From: Bacteroidota bacterium
GTDB taxonomy: Bacteria; Bacteroidota; Bacteroidia; Chitinophagales; Chitinophagaceae
Assembly (NCBI GenBank): GCA_005884665.1
Contig: VBAT01000031.1
Location: 446 to 33,337, forward strand
Direction: 5' to 3'
Length of the DNA: 32,892 nt
Positions 1 through 7,846 of the stretch are shown here, piece by piece. Made by a program: the position numbers and the translations under genes. The notes beneath the pieces were generated by a model, which saw nothing but the letters and a program-made list of their open reading frames with translations, ran no database searches and was not told the origin of the DNA. How positions within the stretch are numbered: position 1 is the stretch's first letter; every line of letters starts with the position of its first letter.

Positions 1-1655
1 GTAAATTGATCGGAAACCTGGCAACCATTGTCCAGGTAATTAGTAGCTGTATAAGTTGTAGTTACAGCCGGCGTAGCTATGGGCTCGTCACATGCTGTAC
101 AGCTTAGCGACGAATGTGGGCTCCAGGCAATTGTTCCATTACCATTAGTATGAAGAACCACGCTTTGTCCGGTGAATATCGAGTCGGTTTTCCGGATATT
201 GTTAAACGGTCCGTTGATCAGTACCGGTTTGTAGTTGACGATCGCAGAATCATACCCGCATACATCTCGCAAAGTGTCCTGGGCCAACAGCCCGTTGATA
301 TTACATACCGCCGAGTCTTTATTCACCAGTTCGGGCATCTTCAGTTTGATAATAGCAAAATCTGTTTCTCCTATATTCGTAAAGTCGCCGTCATCTGAGT
401 CGGAATCCCCGGCGAGATAATATTCATTGCGGGCAGTGTCCACTATCATGAAACGCAAATGATCATTGCCCCGGCCACCCCAATTTTGCTTCCAGACCAC
501 ATTGCCTGCTGCGCTGAGTTTAACGGTCCAGAAGTCTCCATCGCCCAGGGGATTACTGATATCTCCATTGCTGGAATAAGAAATACCACCGATTATATAC
601 CCGCCATCTGCATCTGTAAGGATTGTTTTGGCATATTCGGCGTCTGTCCCGCCAAGATCTTTTTGCCAGTTCAATTTACCACCTGTAGTGACATTAAGGA
701 TCCAATAATCCTGGCTGCCCTTTGCGCCGTTCACATCACCGTCGTTGGAAGTAGTGTAACCCGCGAGTGTCAGCGTACCGTTGTCGCCTTTGGTCATACA
801 ATATGCGACGTCGTTTTGGGAGCCGCCGTATATTTTACTATAGATCTTATTGCCATTTGCATCGATTGCCAGCAACCAGACATCGTAGTTCTTTTGATCC
901 GGCGGAATATCACCATCAACGGAGTTCGTAAAGCCGGCGAGATAGGTCGTGCCGTTGACGATCTCAAAATCGAACAGCTCTTCATTTTTGCTGCCGCCAT
1001 AACACTTGCTCCATTGGACGGCGCCCGTAGCAGTGATCTTCATCAATACTCCGTCGGTATAACCACCGGTACCGTGATTCCCGTGAATATCTCCATCGTT
1101 GGATGAAGTAGAAGCTGCGATGAGATAACCGCCATCGCTCGTTATTTCAATATGATTACCGATATCCAGCCCTGTACCTCCATATCTTTTTTGCCATTGC
1201 AGGGTTCCACCAGCAGTGATCTTTAAAAGCCAGATGTCTTTTGTGCCACCATAACCAGCAACGACACCTCCATCGGTTGAATTGGTTTCTCCCAATACCA
1301 TATACCCGCCATCAGCCGTTTGAACGATATCCCTTGCACTTTCATAACCGGTGCCCCCAAATGATCTCTCCCATTGGATCATACCACATTTGTCCAGTTT
1401 GACAATCCAGAGGTCCCAGTAGTCGCGATTAGGTTGTGGGCTTACATCGCCGGTTTTGGAGTCAGTATAACCGGCAGCAATAGTTCCGCCGTCAGTCGTG
1501 AATTTTATTACAAAGGGAATATCAACATCATTGCCGCCATAATTGAAGACCCATTGACGGGGAGGCAGTCCTGTTTGCGCGAATGCGGTGCCAGCTAAGG
1601 CTAAGGTAAAAGCTGAGATTAGGGAATAGGATATCAGGGAATGTATTATTCTCAC
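1..1655 (-). CDS. Secreted seven-repeat propeller-like protein, probable T9SS cargo (3' end outside window)
   Basis: The visible 551 codons begin at a GTG (1653-1655); an in-frame TAA lies 12 bases upstream and no ATG occurs before residue 90 or so, so GTG is the best start. Residues 1-27 form a signal peptide ending TAFAQ. Residues about 33-443 are seven tandem units of 56-62 residues, each with W-x-x-x-x-GG near its start, DGG(Y) in the middle, a S-x-DGD turn and a D-x-W-x-x-K end. Seven units suggest a seven-bladed beta-propeller. Residues 444-551 are an extracellular Ig-like linker with a CTAC cysteine motif and a TTTYTATN strand, which in Bacteroidota usually precedes a gliding-motility/type B T9SS sorting domain; that domain would be outside the window. 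Function and ligand are unknown. Secretion by T9SS is inference. Confidence 0.8.
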   Translation of the reverse strand, partial: MRIIHSLISYSLISAFTLALAGTAFAQTGLPPRQWVFNYGGNDVDIPFVIKFTTDGGTIAAGYTDSKTGDVSPQPNRDYWDLWIVKLDKCGMIQWERSFGGTGYESARDIVQTADGGYMVLGETNSTDGGVVAGYGGTKDIWLLKITAGGTLQWQKRYGGTGLDIGNHIEITSDGGYLIAASTSSNDGDIHGNHGTGGYTDGVLMKITATGAVQWSKCYGGSKNEELFDFEIVNGTTYLAGFTNSVDGDIPPDQKNYDVWLLAIDANGNKIYSKIYGGSQNDVAYCMTKGDNGTLTLAGYTTSNDGDVNGAKGSQDYWILNVTTGGKLNWQKDLGGTDAEYAKTILTDADGGYIIGGISYSSNGDISNPLGDGDFWTVKLSAAGNVVWKQNWGGRGNDHLRFMIVDTARNEYYLAGDSDSDDGDFTNIGETDFAIIKLKMPELVNKDSAVCNINGLLAQDTLRDVCGYDSAIVNYKPVLINGPFNNIRKTDSIFTGQSVVLHTNGNGTIAWSPHSSLSCTACDEPIATPAVTTTYTATNYLDNGCQVSDQF

Positions 1656-1768
1656 TAGCTGGTTTTATTGGTTCAACCGGGTTCGAAACGGCCGGGTAAA
1701 GGCAAGGATTGTGCTAGGTTTAAAATTTTTTAGATATGTTTTTACCGGGAGGATATGTATTTCTGCCA

Positions 1769-1830
1769 GGGGATTTTACCAAACACTGTTTAGTGAGTGG
1801 TTAGCAACTGTTTGAGCAACGGTAATCCCC
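1769..1830 (+). promoter_or_regulatory. Inverted repeat upstream of the transsulfuration gene
   Basis: GGGGATTTTACC (1769-1780) pairs with GGTAATCCCC (1821-1830), giving 10 base pairs with a two-base bulge. The 40-base interior contains a small CACT-GTTT-AGTG hairpin (1784-1795). The right arm ends 16 bases before a near-consensus -7 element and covers the expected -33 region, so it may be an operator or a structured upstream site. It does not match the SAM-I or SAM-II riboswitch cores as I know them. Confidence 0.35.
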
Positions 1831-1846
1831 TCCCGCTAAAATTATT

Positions 1847-1854
1847 CATCTTTG
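1847..1854 (+). promoter_or_regulatory. Putative -7 promoter element CATCTTTG
   Basis: CATCTTTG differs from the Bacteroidota -7 consensus TAnnTTTG at one position and ends 17 bases before the ATG at 1872. No clear TTG lies at the expected -33 distance. Confidence 0.4.
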
Positions 1855-1871
1855 CAGCCTAAACGGAAATA

Positions 1872-3011
1872 ATGAAACAAGCGACAAAATTTATTCATGC
1901 AGGTTCGGAGCCAGATCCGTCTACCGGAGCGATCATGACACCCATTTACCAAACATCCACCTACGTACAGGAAGCGCCCGGAAAAAACAAAGGCTATGAG
2001 TATGCCCGTTCTCAAAACCCGACACGTAAAGCTCTCGAAGACGCACTCGCGATCATTGAAAATGGGAAATTTGGCCTGGCTTTTAGCAGCGGTGTTGCTG
2101 CAACTGATGCAGTGATCAAATTATTGAAACCTGGTGATGAGGTGATAGCCGCTAACGATATGTATGGAGGTACTTACAGGCTTTTTACTAAGATCTTTGA
2201 AAAGTTCGGCCTGAAGTTTCATTATGTGGATATGCATGATGCGAATAACATCAAAAAATACATCAACAGGAATACCCGTCTTATCTGGACAGAAAGCCCA
2301 ACCAATCCTTTAATGAACATCTGTGACATCAAAGCCATATCAGATATTGCCAAAGAGAATAAAGCATGGGTTTGCGTGGACAATACATTCGCTTCTCCTT
2401 ACCTGCAAAACCCGCTGGACCTTGGCGCCGATATCGTCATGCATTCGTCCACTAAGTACCTGGGCGGACATAGCGATGTTATACAGGGGTCCCTTAGCAT
2501 GAATGAGGCTTCGCTGCGAGAACAATTATACTTTATTCAAAAAAGCTGTGGCGCAGTACCGGGACCCATGGATTGTTTCCTGGTTTTAAGAGGGATCAAA
2601 ACATTACATATCCGCATGCAGCGGCATTGTGAAAACGGGAAGATCATAGCTCACTGGCTGCGCAATAACTCAAAGGTTGGAAAAGTTTATTGGCCGGGGT
2701 TCGAAGATCATCCCGGTTATGCAGTGGCAAAAAAACAAATGCGTGATTTTGGCGGCATGTTAAGCTTCACGCTAAAAGATGACAGCGTAGAAAAGGCGAT
2801 GAAGGTTTTATCTTCAACCAAATTGTTTTCGCTCGCGGAAAGCCTTGGTGGAGTTGAATCGTTGATCAATCATCCCGCTTCCATGACACATGCGTCCATT
2901 CCGAAGGAAGAAAGGATAAAAAATGGCCTGACAGAGTCTTTGATACGTTTGAGCGTCGGCATTGAAGATGCGAATGATCTTATTGAAGACCTTGCAAGAG
3001 CGATTGGATGA
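1872..3011 (+). CDS. Cystathionine gamma-synthase / gamma-lyase family PLP enzyme
   Basis: This 379-residue protein is a full-length member of the Cys/Met metabolism PLP-dependent family. It carries the substrate/cofactor loop YARSQNPTR (about 44-52), the SSGVAATDA phosphate-binding turn (72-80), VDNTFASPYLQNP (169-181) and the Schiff-base lysine K195 in HSSTKYLGGHSDV. The family makes cystathionine from an activated homoserine and cysteine, or cleaves cystathionine or homocysteine-type substrates, in the cytoplasm. Sequence alone does not decide between synthase (MetB) and lyase, so no symbol is given. It stands alone, divergent from the secreted repeat protein; an inverted repeat in its upstream region may regulate it. 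Confidence 0.9.
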   Translation: MKQATKFIHAGSEPDPSTGAIMTPIYQTSTYVQEAPGKNKGYEYARSQNPTRKALEDALAIIENGKFGLAFSSGVAATDAVIKLLKPGDEVIAANDMYGGTYRLFTKIFEKFGLKFHYVDMHDANNIKKYINRNTRLIWTESPTNPLMNICDIKAISDIAKENKAWVCVDNTFASPYLQNPLDLGADIVMHSSTKYLGGHSDVIQGSLSMNEASLREQLYFIQKSCGAVPGPMDCFLVLRGIKTLHIRMQRHCENGKIIAHWLRNNSKVGKVYWPGFEDHPGYAVAKKQMRDFGGMLSFTLKDDSVEKAMKVLSSTKLFSLAESLGGVESLINHPASMTHASIPKEERIKNGLTESLIRLSVGIEDANDLIEDLARAIG

Positions 3012-3239
3012 CGCCAATTGGTGCCAGATGCCGAATGTCAGGAAAGAGATAAAAAAGCACATTCCGGAAAACTGGCGGCTGCCAACAGGCCCCTGGCTTC
3101 AAAAGGGGGCAATTATTCCACGCCTTTACTTAATGAAGTTGTAAAAAACCGGTTGTTCCCGAGCATCCCCTGCTGGCACAAAATTGGTAAAACTAGGGTT
3201 GACAAAATAGATAGGAACAGATAATCTAAAATCAATCTT

Positions 3240-3386
3240 ATGTTATACCTGATTGCAGTTATTTTACTAATCGGTTGGATACTGGGTTTCTTTGTCTTTT
3301 CTGCAAATTATTTGATTCATATTTTGCTGGTGCTCGCGATTGTTGCGATATTGCTCCGGTTGATCAGAGGCGACAGGCTTCTCTGA
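3240..3386 (+). CDS. lmo0937-like (DUF5670-like) small membrane protein
   Basis: A short gene of 48 residues starts at ATG 3240 and stops at TGA 3384-3386, ten bases before the next gene. The protein begins MLYLIAVILLIGWILGFF and has two hydrophobic segments (about 2-20 and 24-39) separated by a short SANYLIH turn, followed by a basic tail RLIRGDRLL. This layout matches the small lmo0937/DUF5670 family of two-helix membrane proteins often seen in stress-related contexts. The function of the family is unknown. It may be cotranscribed with the following TIGR02757 gene because of the tight spacing. Confidence 0.75.
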   Translation: MLYLIAVILLIGWILGFFVFSANYLIHILLVLAIVAILLRLIRGDRLL

Positions 3387-3395
3387 CTCCGGTGA

Positions 3396-4157
3396 ATGGA
3401 TAAAGAAAAACTAAAGAAATTCCTGGATGAAAAGGTTGATCAATACAATCAACCTTTTTTTATTAAAGATGACCCTATTTCGGTTCCGCATCTTTTTTCA
3501 AAGCAGCAGGATATCGAGATCGCTGGTTTCTTTGCTGCTGTTTTTGCCTGGGGTAACCGGACCACTATTATTCAAAAGTCTAAAGAGCTTGTCCAATTCA
3601 TGGAGATGCAGCCTTATGAGTTTTGCCTGCATCACCAGCCAAAAGACCTTCAAAGGCTGCTAACATTCAAACACCGGACTTTTAATACCACTGACCTGCT
3701 TTATTTCGTCGAATTTTTCAAATACCATTATTCAAAACATGAAAGCCTTGAAGCCGCTTTTACCCGGAATGGCAATACGGTCGGGGATATGCTCATTAGC
3801 TTTCATCATTATTTCTTTTCGCTGGAAGATGTACCGGCTCGAACAAGAAAGCATGTCTCGACACCTGAAAAAAATTCAACCTGCAAAAGATTAAACATGT
3901 TCCTTCGATGGATGGTAAGAAGTGATGACAGGGGAGTTGATTTTGGCATCTGGGAAAAAATCAGGCCTTCGCAATTGATCTGCCCGATCGATCTTCATGT
4001 GGCCAGGGTAGCTAGGCGCTTAAATTTATTGCAGAGAAAACAAACAGACTGGCAGGCCGGGTTGGAACTCACGCAACATCTCCGCGAATTTGACGACAAA
4101 GACCCTGCAAAATATGATTTCGCCCTTTTTGCACTGGGTGCGGTAGAAAGATTCTGA
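3396..4157 (+). CDS. TIGR02757 (DUF2400) family protein
   Basis: The 253-residue product starts at ATG 3396, ten bases after the small membrane protein gene. It has features I associate with the TIGR02757 family: an N-terminal PFFIKDDPISVPHLFS segment, the IAGFFAAVFAWGNR motif (about 41-56), CPIDLHVARVARRLNLL and the C-terminal DPAKYDFALFALG. The family is widespread in Bacteroidota and has no established biochemical role; its all-alpha fold distantly resembles helix-hairpin-helix DNA glycosylases, which is inference from general knowledge. No signal peptide or membrane segment is visible, so it should be cytoplasmic. Confidence 0.85.
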   Translation: MDKEKLKKFLDEKVDQYNQPFFIKDDPISVPHLFSKQQDIEIAGFFAAVFAWGNRTTIIQKSKELVQFMEMQPYEFCLHHQPKDLQRLLTFKHRTFNTTDLLYFVEFFKYHYSKHESLEAAFTRNGNTVGDMLISFHHYFFSLEDVPARTRKHVSTPEKNSTCKRLNMFLRWMVRSDDRGVDFGIWEKIRPSQLICPIDLHVARVARRLNLLQRKQTDWQAGLELTQHLREFDDKDPAKYDFALFALGAVERF

Positions 4158-4244
4158 AATGATTCTCGCAAAGGCGCAGTATCGTAAACTTAGTTTTTTT
4201 CGTAGAAGCGTGGCGTTGTGGTGCCGCCGCCGCGAGAAACCTAT

Positions 4245-7058
4245 TTAGAACAGGAAGAACCTTTCTCTTCCTCCGATCCGTTTCTTAACACCAGCAGCCC
4301 TTACATTATAGGTGAATGTAACCAGGAAATATTGCCCGAGAATATTACCTCTTGTTGTTGTGATCGAATTCCTGATAGCATTTACCGATATGCTGGTATT
4401 CCGGTTCAGGATATCATTGACAGCAAATTTCAATACCCCGGTTTCGTCTTTCAGGAAAGTAATATTCAAAGCTGCATTCCATCTTAACATATCCTGGGGG
4501 AGCCCAGCCGGGATACTTCCATTATACGAATAGCCAAATTGCGTTTCCCATATTAAATGTTTGGGCCAACGCAAGACCATATCTGTTCCAAGATCATAAC
4601 TGCTGACATTTAACTTTTTGAAATGATCGCTGGTATAACGTGTAAAGTTTTTAGCGAAACTGTAATTGATATTCCATTCGAATTTATCGTTCAGGTTGAT
4701 CCCGGCTCCAAACCAGTGGTTGTAGATAAAAGTCGTTTGCCATCCCGAAGTAGAATTAAATAATAACCGGCTGCGGGTCAGGTTCATCCAGTTGCCGGTA
4801 TTCCAGGAAAACATGATGCTATGTTTATTCCTGTATTGCTTGTTGACATTCCAGTTCATGCTATAGTTCCGGGTGTTGTCTGCATTGACAGGCCTGCTTT
4901 CCTGCACTCCATTGTTATCAACCACGATACTTTGCACGATATCATTGTTAGTAAAGCCCGCATTGATCCAACCCCCCACGCTGAGGTAACGTTTCGGATT
5001 ATTGAAAAAATAATTTACAGAAATATTGTCCTTGCGTGAAGGCAGCAAATATGGGTTCCCGGTCGTGATAAAATATGGATTACTTACATCCCTGACCGGG
5101 TTGAGGTAACTGAAGCCCGGCAACATAACATCTTTGTTGTAATTTATCGTGAGCTGCTTATAAACTATCGAAAGACCAGGTAATACGTCGAACTTTTTTT
5201 GCCTGAGAATGATGTCGGAAGTGATGAGTTTGTTTGTGACATGTTGCTCCAGGATGCGAATCGAAGGGGCGATAGTGAAATCCTGTTTCACCTTATATTC
5301 CAGGGCGGGGCTAATAAAAAAGCGGTGGCCTATTCTCCTGAAATCACTGCTTAGTAAATCATTCAGCACCTCGAACTTCCCTGTTCCATCTTTATTGAAA
5401 GTATTCACGCCGTTATTAAATCGGCTATACTCATAACGTCCCCCTATCCTGATCGTAAATTTTTTGCTGATCGGTTCGCTATAATTGAAAGTAGTGATGG
5501 CGTCTGTCCTGGGCAATCTTTCTTTTCTTAATTGAGCGTAGATACTATCGTAGGTGCCTGGGTAAAAATAACTGATGTCCGATTCAGACATGTAATCGTT
5601 AAACCGGTTGTTCACGTCCAGGTTGTGTACGAAGTTGACCCTTCTTCCTTTTTTCTTTTTTGACATTCGGCTAAAACTGATGCTATGCCTGTACCAGTAC
5701 GTATGCGCGTCGTTATTCTGGTTCACATTGCCTTCACTTAACAGGCCGATCTTGTTGTTATCACCTGTTATGCGGTTCATGCGGTCTTCGTCCTGCAAAC
5801 CGATGAGATAATTGGCATTAATAACAATATTGGTCACGGAATCTGGTTTGAGCCTCGCGCCTGCACCAATATTGTGTCCATGCGTGATCATATCCCCTGT
5901 CAGGATCGTATTGGTGCTGATGGTCGTGTCGCCGATAAACTGGTCCATATTGGTTGTGATCGTACGAGGGGAATGTACATTCCCGTTGAAATACTGCAGG
6001 TACAGCGATTTTTTTTGATTCGGTGCATGGTTAAGGTTAAATCCGGCGCCTTTGCTTGTGGAAATGCCGCCAAAGCCCTGCTGCCCACCGAAGTTGATGC
6101 CATTGATAGACACCCCGCTGCCTGCATTGCTATTCCAGACACTGGTACTGGTGCCATTGCTGTTGCTTCTTATCCGGTCAAAGCCGCCGGCCGACAATAA
6201 TTCAGAATAACTAAAACCTGCGCGGTTCAGGTTATTCATATATCCCAGCACACTTACCTGTAAAGTATCACGATAAATATTTGCGATGCCTCCAGTTTCA
6301 TATAGCTTGTCAGTACCGCCACCGGCATATAATTTTCCAAACCATCCTTTCTTGACACCTTTTTTTAATGTTATGTTCACGACCTTGCCTACGTTATTCG
6401 GGTTGTCATCACCATTTCGCATCATTTCTTCTTTGTCATCTGTTACCTGTACTTTATCGATCACGTTGGCTGGCAGGTTGCGGGTAGCCATTCTGGGGTC
6501 ATCGCCAAAAAAAGTTTTACCGTCAACCATGATCCGGTTTACAGGTTTACCATTCACGGTAATATTGCCATCCCTGTCAACCATAACACCGGGTAATTTT
6601 TTGAGCAGGTCTTCTACCAATGCATTCGGCAATGTCTTGAACGCAGACGCATTGAATTCGATTGTATCTTTTCTTATTACCACGGGAGGTCTTTCAGCAA
6701 CCACCAATACTTCATCCAGTGAACGGGTATTGGTTGTCATGTATATTTTACCAATGTCCATCGTGGACTGGTCTTTTGTAATGACAAATTCTTTTCGATA
6801 AACACTGTAACCCGAGAATGAAATGATAGCGCGGCAGTTCATATCCAGTGGAATCCCGGGCACTTTGAAATCGCCCTCCGGTGTGCTCATCCTGTAAGTA
6901 ATGATAACGGTATCTACGGCTTTAAAAACTGTAATGGTGGCAAGACCCAGCGGCTGACCGGAGACAGAGTCAATGATCTTGCCTTTCAAGGTCCCTTGTG
7001 AATAGGCAATAGCTGAAATGCAGAAACCTGTCAAAAAGAACAAAATCTTCTTTCTCAT
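4245..7058 (-). CDS. Outer-membrane beta-barrel protein, TonB-receptor-like (OMP_b-brl_3 type)
   Basis: This 937-residue protein has a signal peptide (1-20, ending AIAYSQ), then a carboxypeptidase-regulatory-like beta-sandwich (about 21-108) that starts GTLKGKIIDSVSGQPL. A plug-like region follows (about 115-235) with LKKLPGVMVDRDGNITVNG, VDGKTFFGDDPRMATRNLPA and ITLKKG. The rest is a large barrel made of alternating aromatic strands. It looks like the Bacteroidota outer-membrane beta-barrel family related to TonB-dependent receptors. It ends in LF with aromatic last residues, as outer-membrane barrels often do. There is no SusD partner next to it, so a SusCD-type glycan import system is not supported; substrate unknown. 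It is monocistronic, with ends facing the TIGR02757 gene. Confidence 0.88.
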   Translation of the reverse strand: MRKKILFFLTGFCISAIAYSQGTLKGKIIDSVSGQPLGLATITVFKAVDTVIITYRMSTPEGDFKVPGIPLDMNCRAIISFSGYSVYRKEFVITKDQSTMDIGKIYMTTNTRSLDEVLVVAERPPVVIRKDTIEFNASAFKTLPNALVEDLLKKLPGVMVDRDGNITVNGKPVNRIMVDGKTFFGDDPRMATRNLPANVIDKVQVTDDKEEMMRNGDDNPNNVGKVVNITLKKGVKKGWFGKLYAGGGTDKLYETGGIANIYRDTLQVSVLGYMNNLNRAGFSYSELLSAGGFDRIRSNSNGTSTSVWNSNAGSGVSINGINFGGQQGFGGISTSKGAGFNLNHAPNQKKSLYLQYFNGNVHSPRTITTNMDQFIGDTTISTNTILTGDMITHGHNIGAGARLKPDSVTNIVINANYLIGLQDEDRMNRITGDNNKIGLLSEGNVNQNNDAHTYWYRHSISFSRMSKKKKGRRVNFVHNLDVNNRFNDYMSESDISYFYPGTYDSIYAQLRKERLPRTDAITTFNYSEPISKKFTIRIGGRYEYSRFNNGVNTFNKDGTGKFEVLNDLLSSDFRRIGHRFFISPALEYKVKQDFTIAPSIRILEQHVTNKLITSDIILRQKKFDVLPGLSIVYKQLTINYNKDVMLPGFSYLNPVRDVSNPYFITTGNPYLLPSRKDNISVNYFFNNPKRYLSVGGWINAGFTNNDIVQSIVVDNNGVQESRPVNADNTRNYSMNWNVNKQYRNKHSIMFSWNTGNWMNLTRSRLLFNSTSGWQTTFIYNHWFGAGINLNDKFEWNINYSFAKNFTRYTSDHFKKLNVSSYDLGTDMVLRWPKHLIWETQFGYSYNGSIPAGLPQDMLRWNAALNITFLKDETGVLKFAVNDILNRNTSISVNAIRNSITTTRGNILGQYFLVTFTYNVRAAGVKKRIGGRERFFLF

Positions 7059-7250
7059 GGCTGGTCTGGGTTGGGCTGGTTTAAAGCTGAAATATACGAC
7101 AACTTTCGTATGGGCGGTGACTGATTTTATTTTTTTTAAAATTTTTGGACAAATGGCTATTAAGCTGGATGAAGAAGGTTTAAAGGTTTAATACGTTTAA
7201 AGCGTTCAAGGGTTTCGTGACGTTCGGAGATTTCACCAGGATAGCACCGC

Positions 7251-7258
7251 TACCTTTG
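7251..7258 (+). promoter_or_regulatory. -7 promoter element TACCTTTG, predicted leaderless start
   Basis: The sequence matches TAnnTTTG exactly and is followed by only four bases (TTGC) before the ATG at 7263. With the usual Bacteroidota spacing, transcription would begin at or next to the start codon. Confidence 0.6.
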
Positions 7259-7262
7259 TTGC

Positions 7263-7604
7263 ATGCAAGATAAGGACAGCAACAATGAGTTTTTTTTTCA
7301 GCAGCTCCAGACATTGGATGAAAAAGAAATGGTCTCGGCAAACTTCAGAGAATCCCTGTCCCGGTTGATAAATGATCTTATCAATGATGACTTTGGAAAA
7401 CTGGTACAATTTCTTTACCGGTTGGATATTGATGAAAAGAAATTGAGGAAGATCTTAGAGGCAAACCCTGCCGATAGGCAGAATGCAGGCCGTAATGCAG
7501 GCGAGATAATCGCTGAATTGGTGATCGAAAGACAAATTCAAAAAATAAGATCGCGTAGCGAATTTAAAAGAGATGAGAATATTGATGAAGATGAGAAATG
7601 GTAA
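7263..7604 (+). CDS. Conserved small hypothetical protein
   Basis: The 113-residue product is charged and helical, with no signal peptide or membrane segment. It reads as a short acidic head, a helical core (about 30-65, LINDLINDDFGKLVQFLYRL then DIDEKKLRKIL), and a second helix with GEIIAELVIERQIQKIRSR (about 80-98). I recall similar small proteins in Chitinophagaceae but know no function. The perfect -7 element four bases upstream supports the ATG at 7263 as the start and the gene as real. It is transcribed toward the fatty acid hydroxylase and ends at a repeat-bearing junction. Confidence 0.7.
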   Translation: MQDKDSNNEFFFQQLQTLDEKEMVSANFRESLSRLINDLINDDFGKLVQFLYRLDIDEKKLRKILEANPADRQNAGRNAGEIIAELVIERQIQKIRSRSEFKRDENIDEDEKW

Positions 7605-7652
7605 AGAATGATAAATTATGAGTTTAGAATTATGAATTGACCGAAAGTCCGT

Positions 7653-7671
7653 TATTGCGAGCGAAGCAATA
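7653..7671. repeat. Small palindrome TATTGC-N7-GCAATA
   Basis: TATTGC (7653-7658) pairs with GCAATA (7666-7671) around GAGCGAA. The whole resembles the ATTGCGAG...CGAAGCAAT palindrome that recurs in intergenic DNA of many bacteria. Only one copy is seen in this window. Confidence 0.5.
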
Positions 7672-7678
7672 CCACTCA

Positions 7679-7824
7679 CCAAGAACTAAAGGCCGAAACC
7701 CAAGAACCAGAGAAGCCCAAAGTTTTAAAAAAAAATAAAAGGACCGGGATGTCCTGTTTTCGATTTTCGGATTTAACTATTCGGATTTATTTGGTTCCTG
7801 GATCTTGAGATTTGGATCTTTTTC
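7679..7824. repeat. Convergent-junction repeat R1 (GAACCAAATAAAT family)
   Basis: The left part holds CAAGAACTAAAGG and CAAGAACCAGAG. The right part (7761-7824), read on the minus strand, holds AAGATCCAAATCTCAAGATC, then GGAACCAAATAAATCCGAA and TTAAATCCGAAAATCG. The same words occur at the junctions near 14530, 18400 and 30700. Part of this stretch also contains a small terminator-like hairpin. Confidence 0.6.
7740..7760. terminator. Possible bidirectional terminator hairpin
   Basis: AGGAC (7740-7744) pairs with GTCCT (7751-7755) around CGGGAT. An A-rich run precedes it and GTTTT follows it, so it could stop both convergent transcripts. The stem is short. Confidence 0.4.
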
Positions 7825-7846
7825 AAGCTAACATCACTCAATAGTC

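Noticed and set aside
459..1106. Plus-strand 215-codon open frame
   Set aside because: It is antisense to the secreted repeat protein, whose signal peptide and seven repeats are clear. The plus-strand translation has no recognisable domain.
1769..1830. SAM riboswitch upstream of the transsulfuration gene
   Set aside because: The conserved cores of SAM-I and SAM-II are absent. Only a simple inverted repeat can be supported.
3018..3224. Short overlapping frames after the cystathionine enzyme gene
   Set aside because: No family resemblance, no upstream -7 element and unusual composition. I see nothing else in 3012-3239.
4245..7058. SusC-like member of a polysaccharide utilisation locus with the nearby GH9 gene
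   Set aside because: No SusD-like gene is present, the barrel lacks a clear SusC layout, and the GH9 gene lies 1.5 kb away beyond unrelated genes. The two are not shown to be linked.
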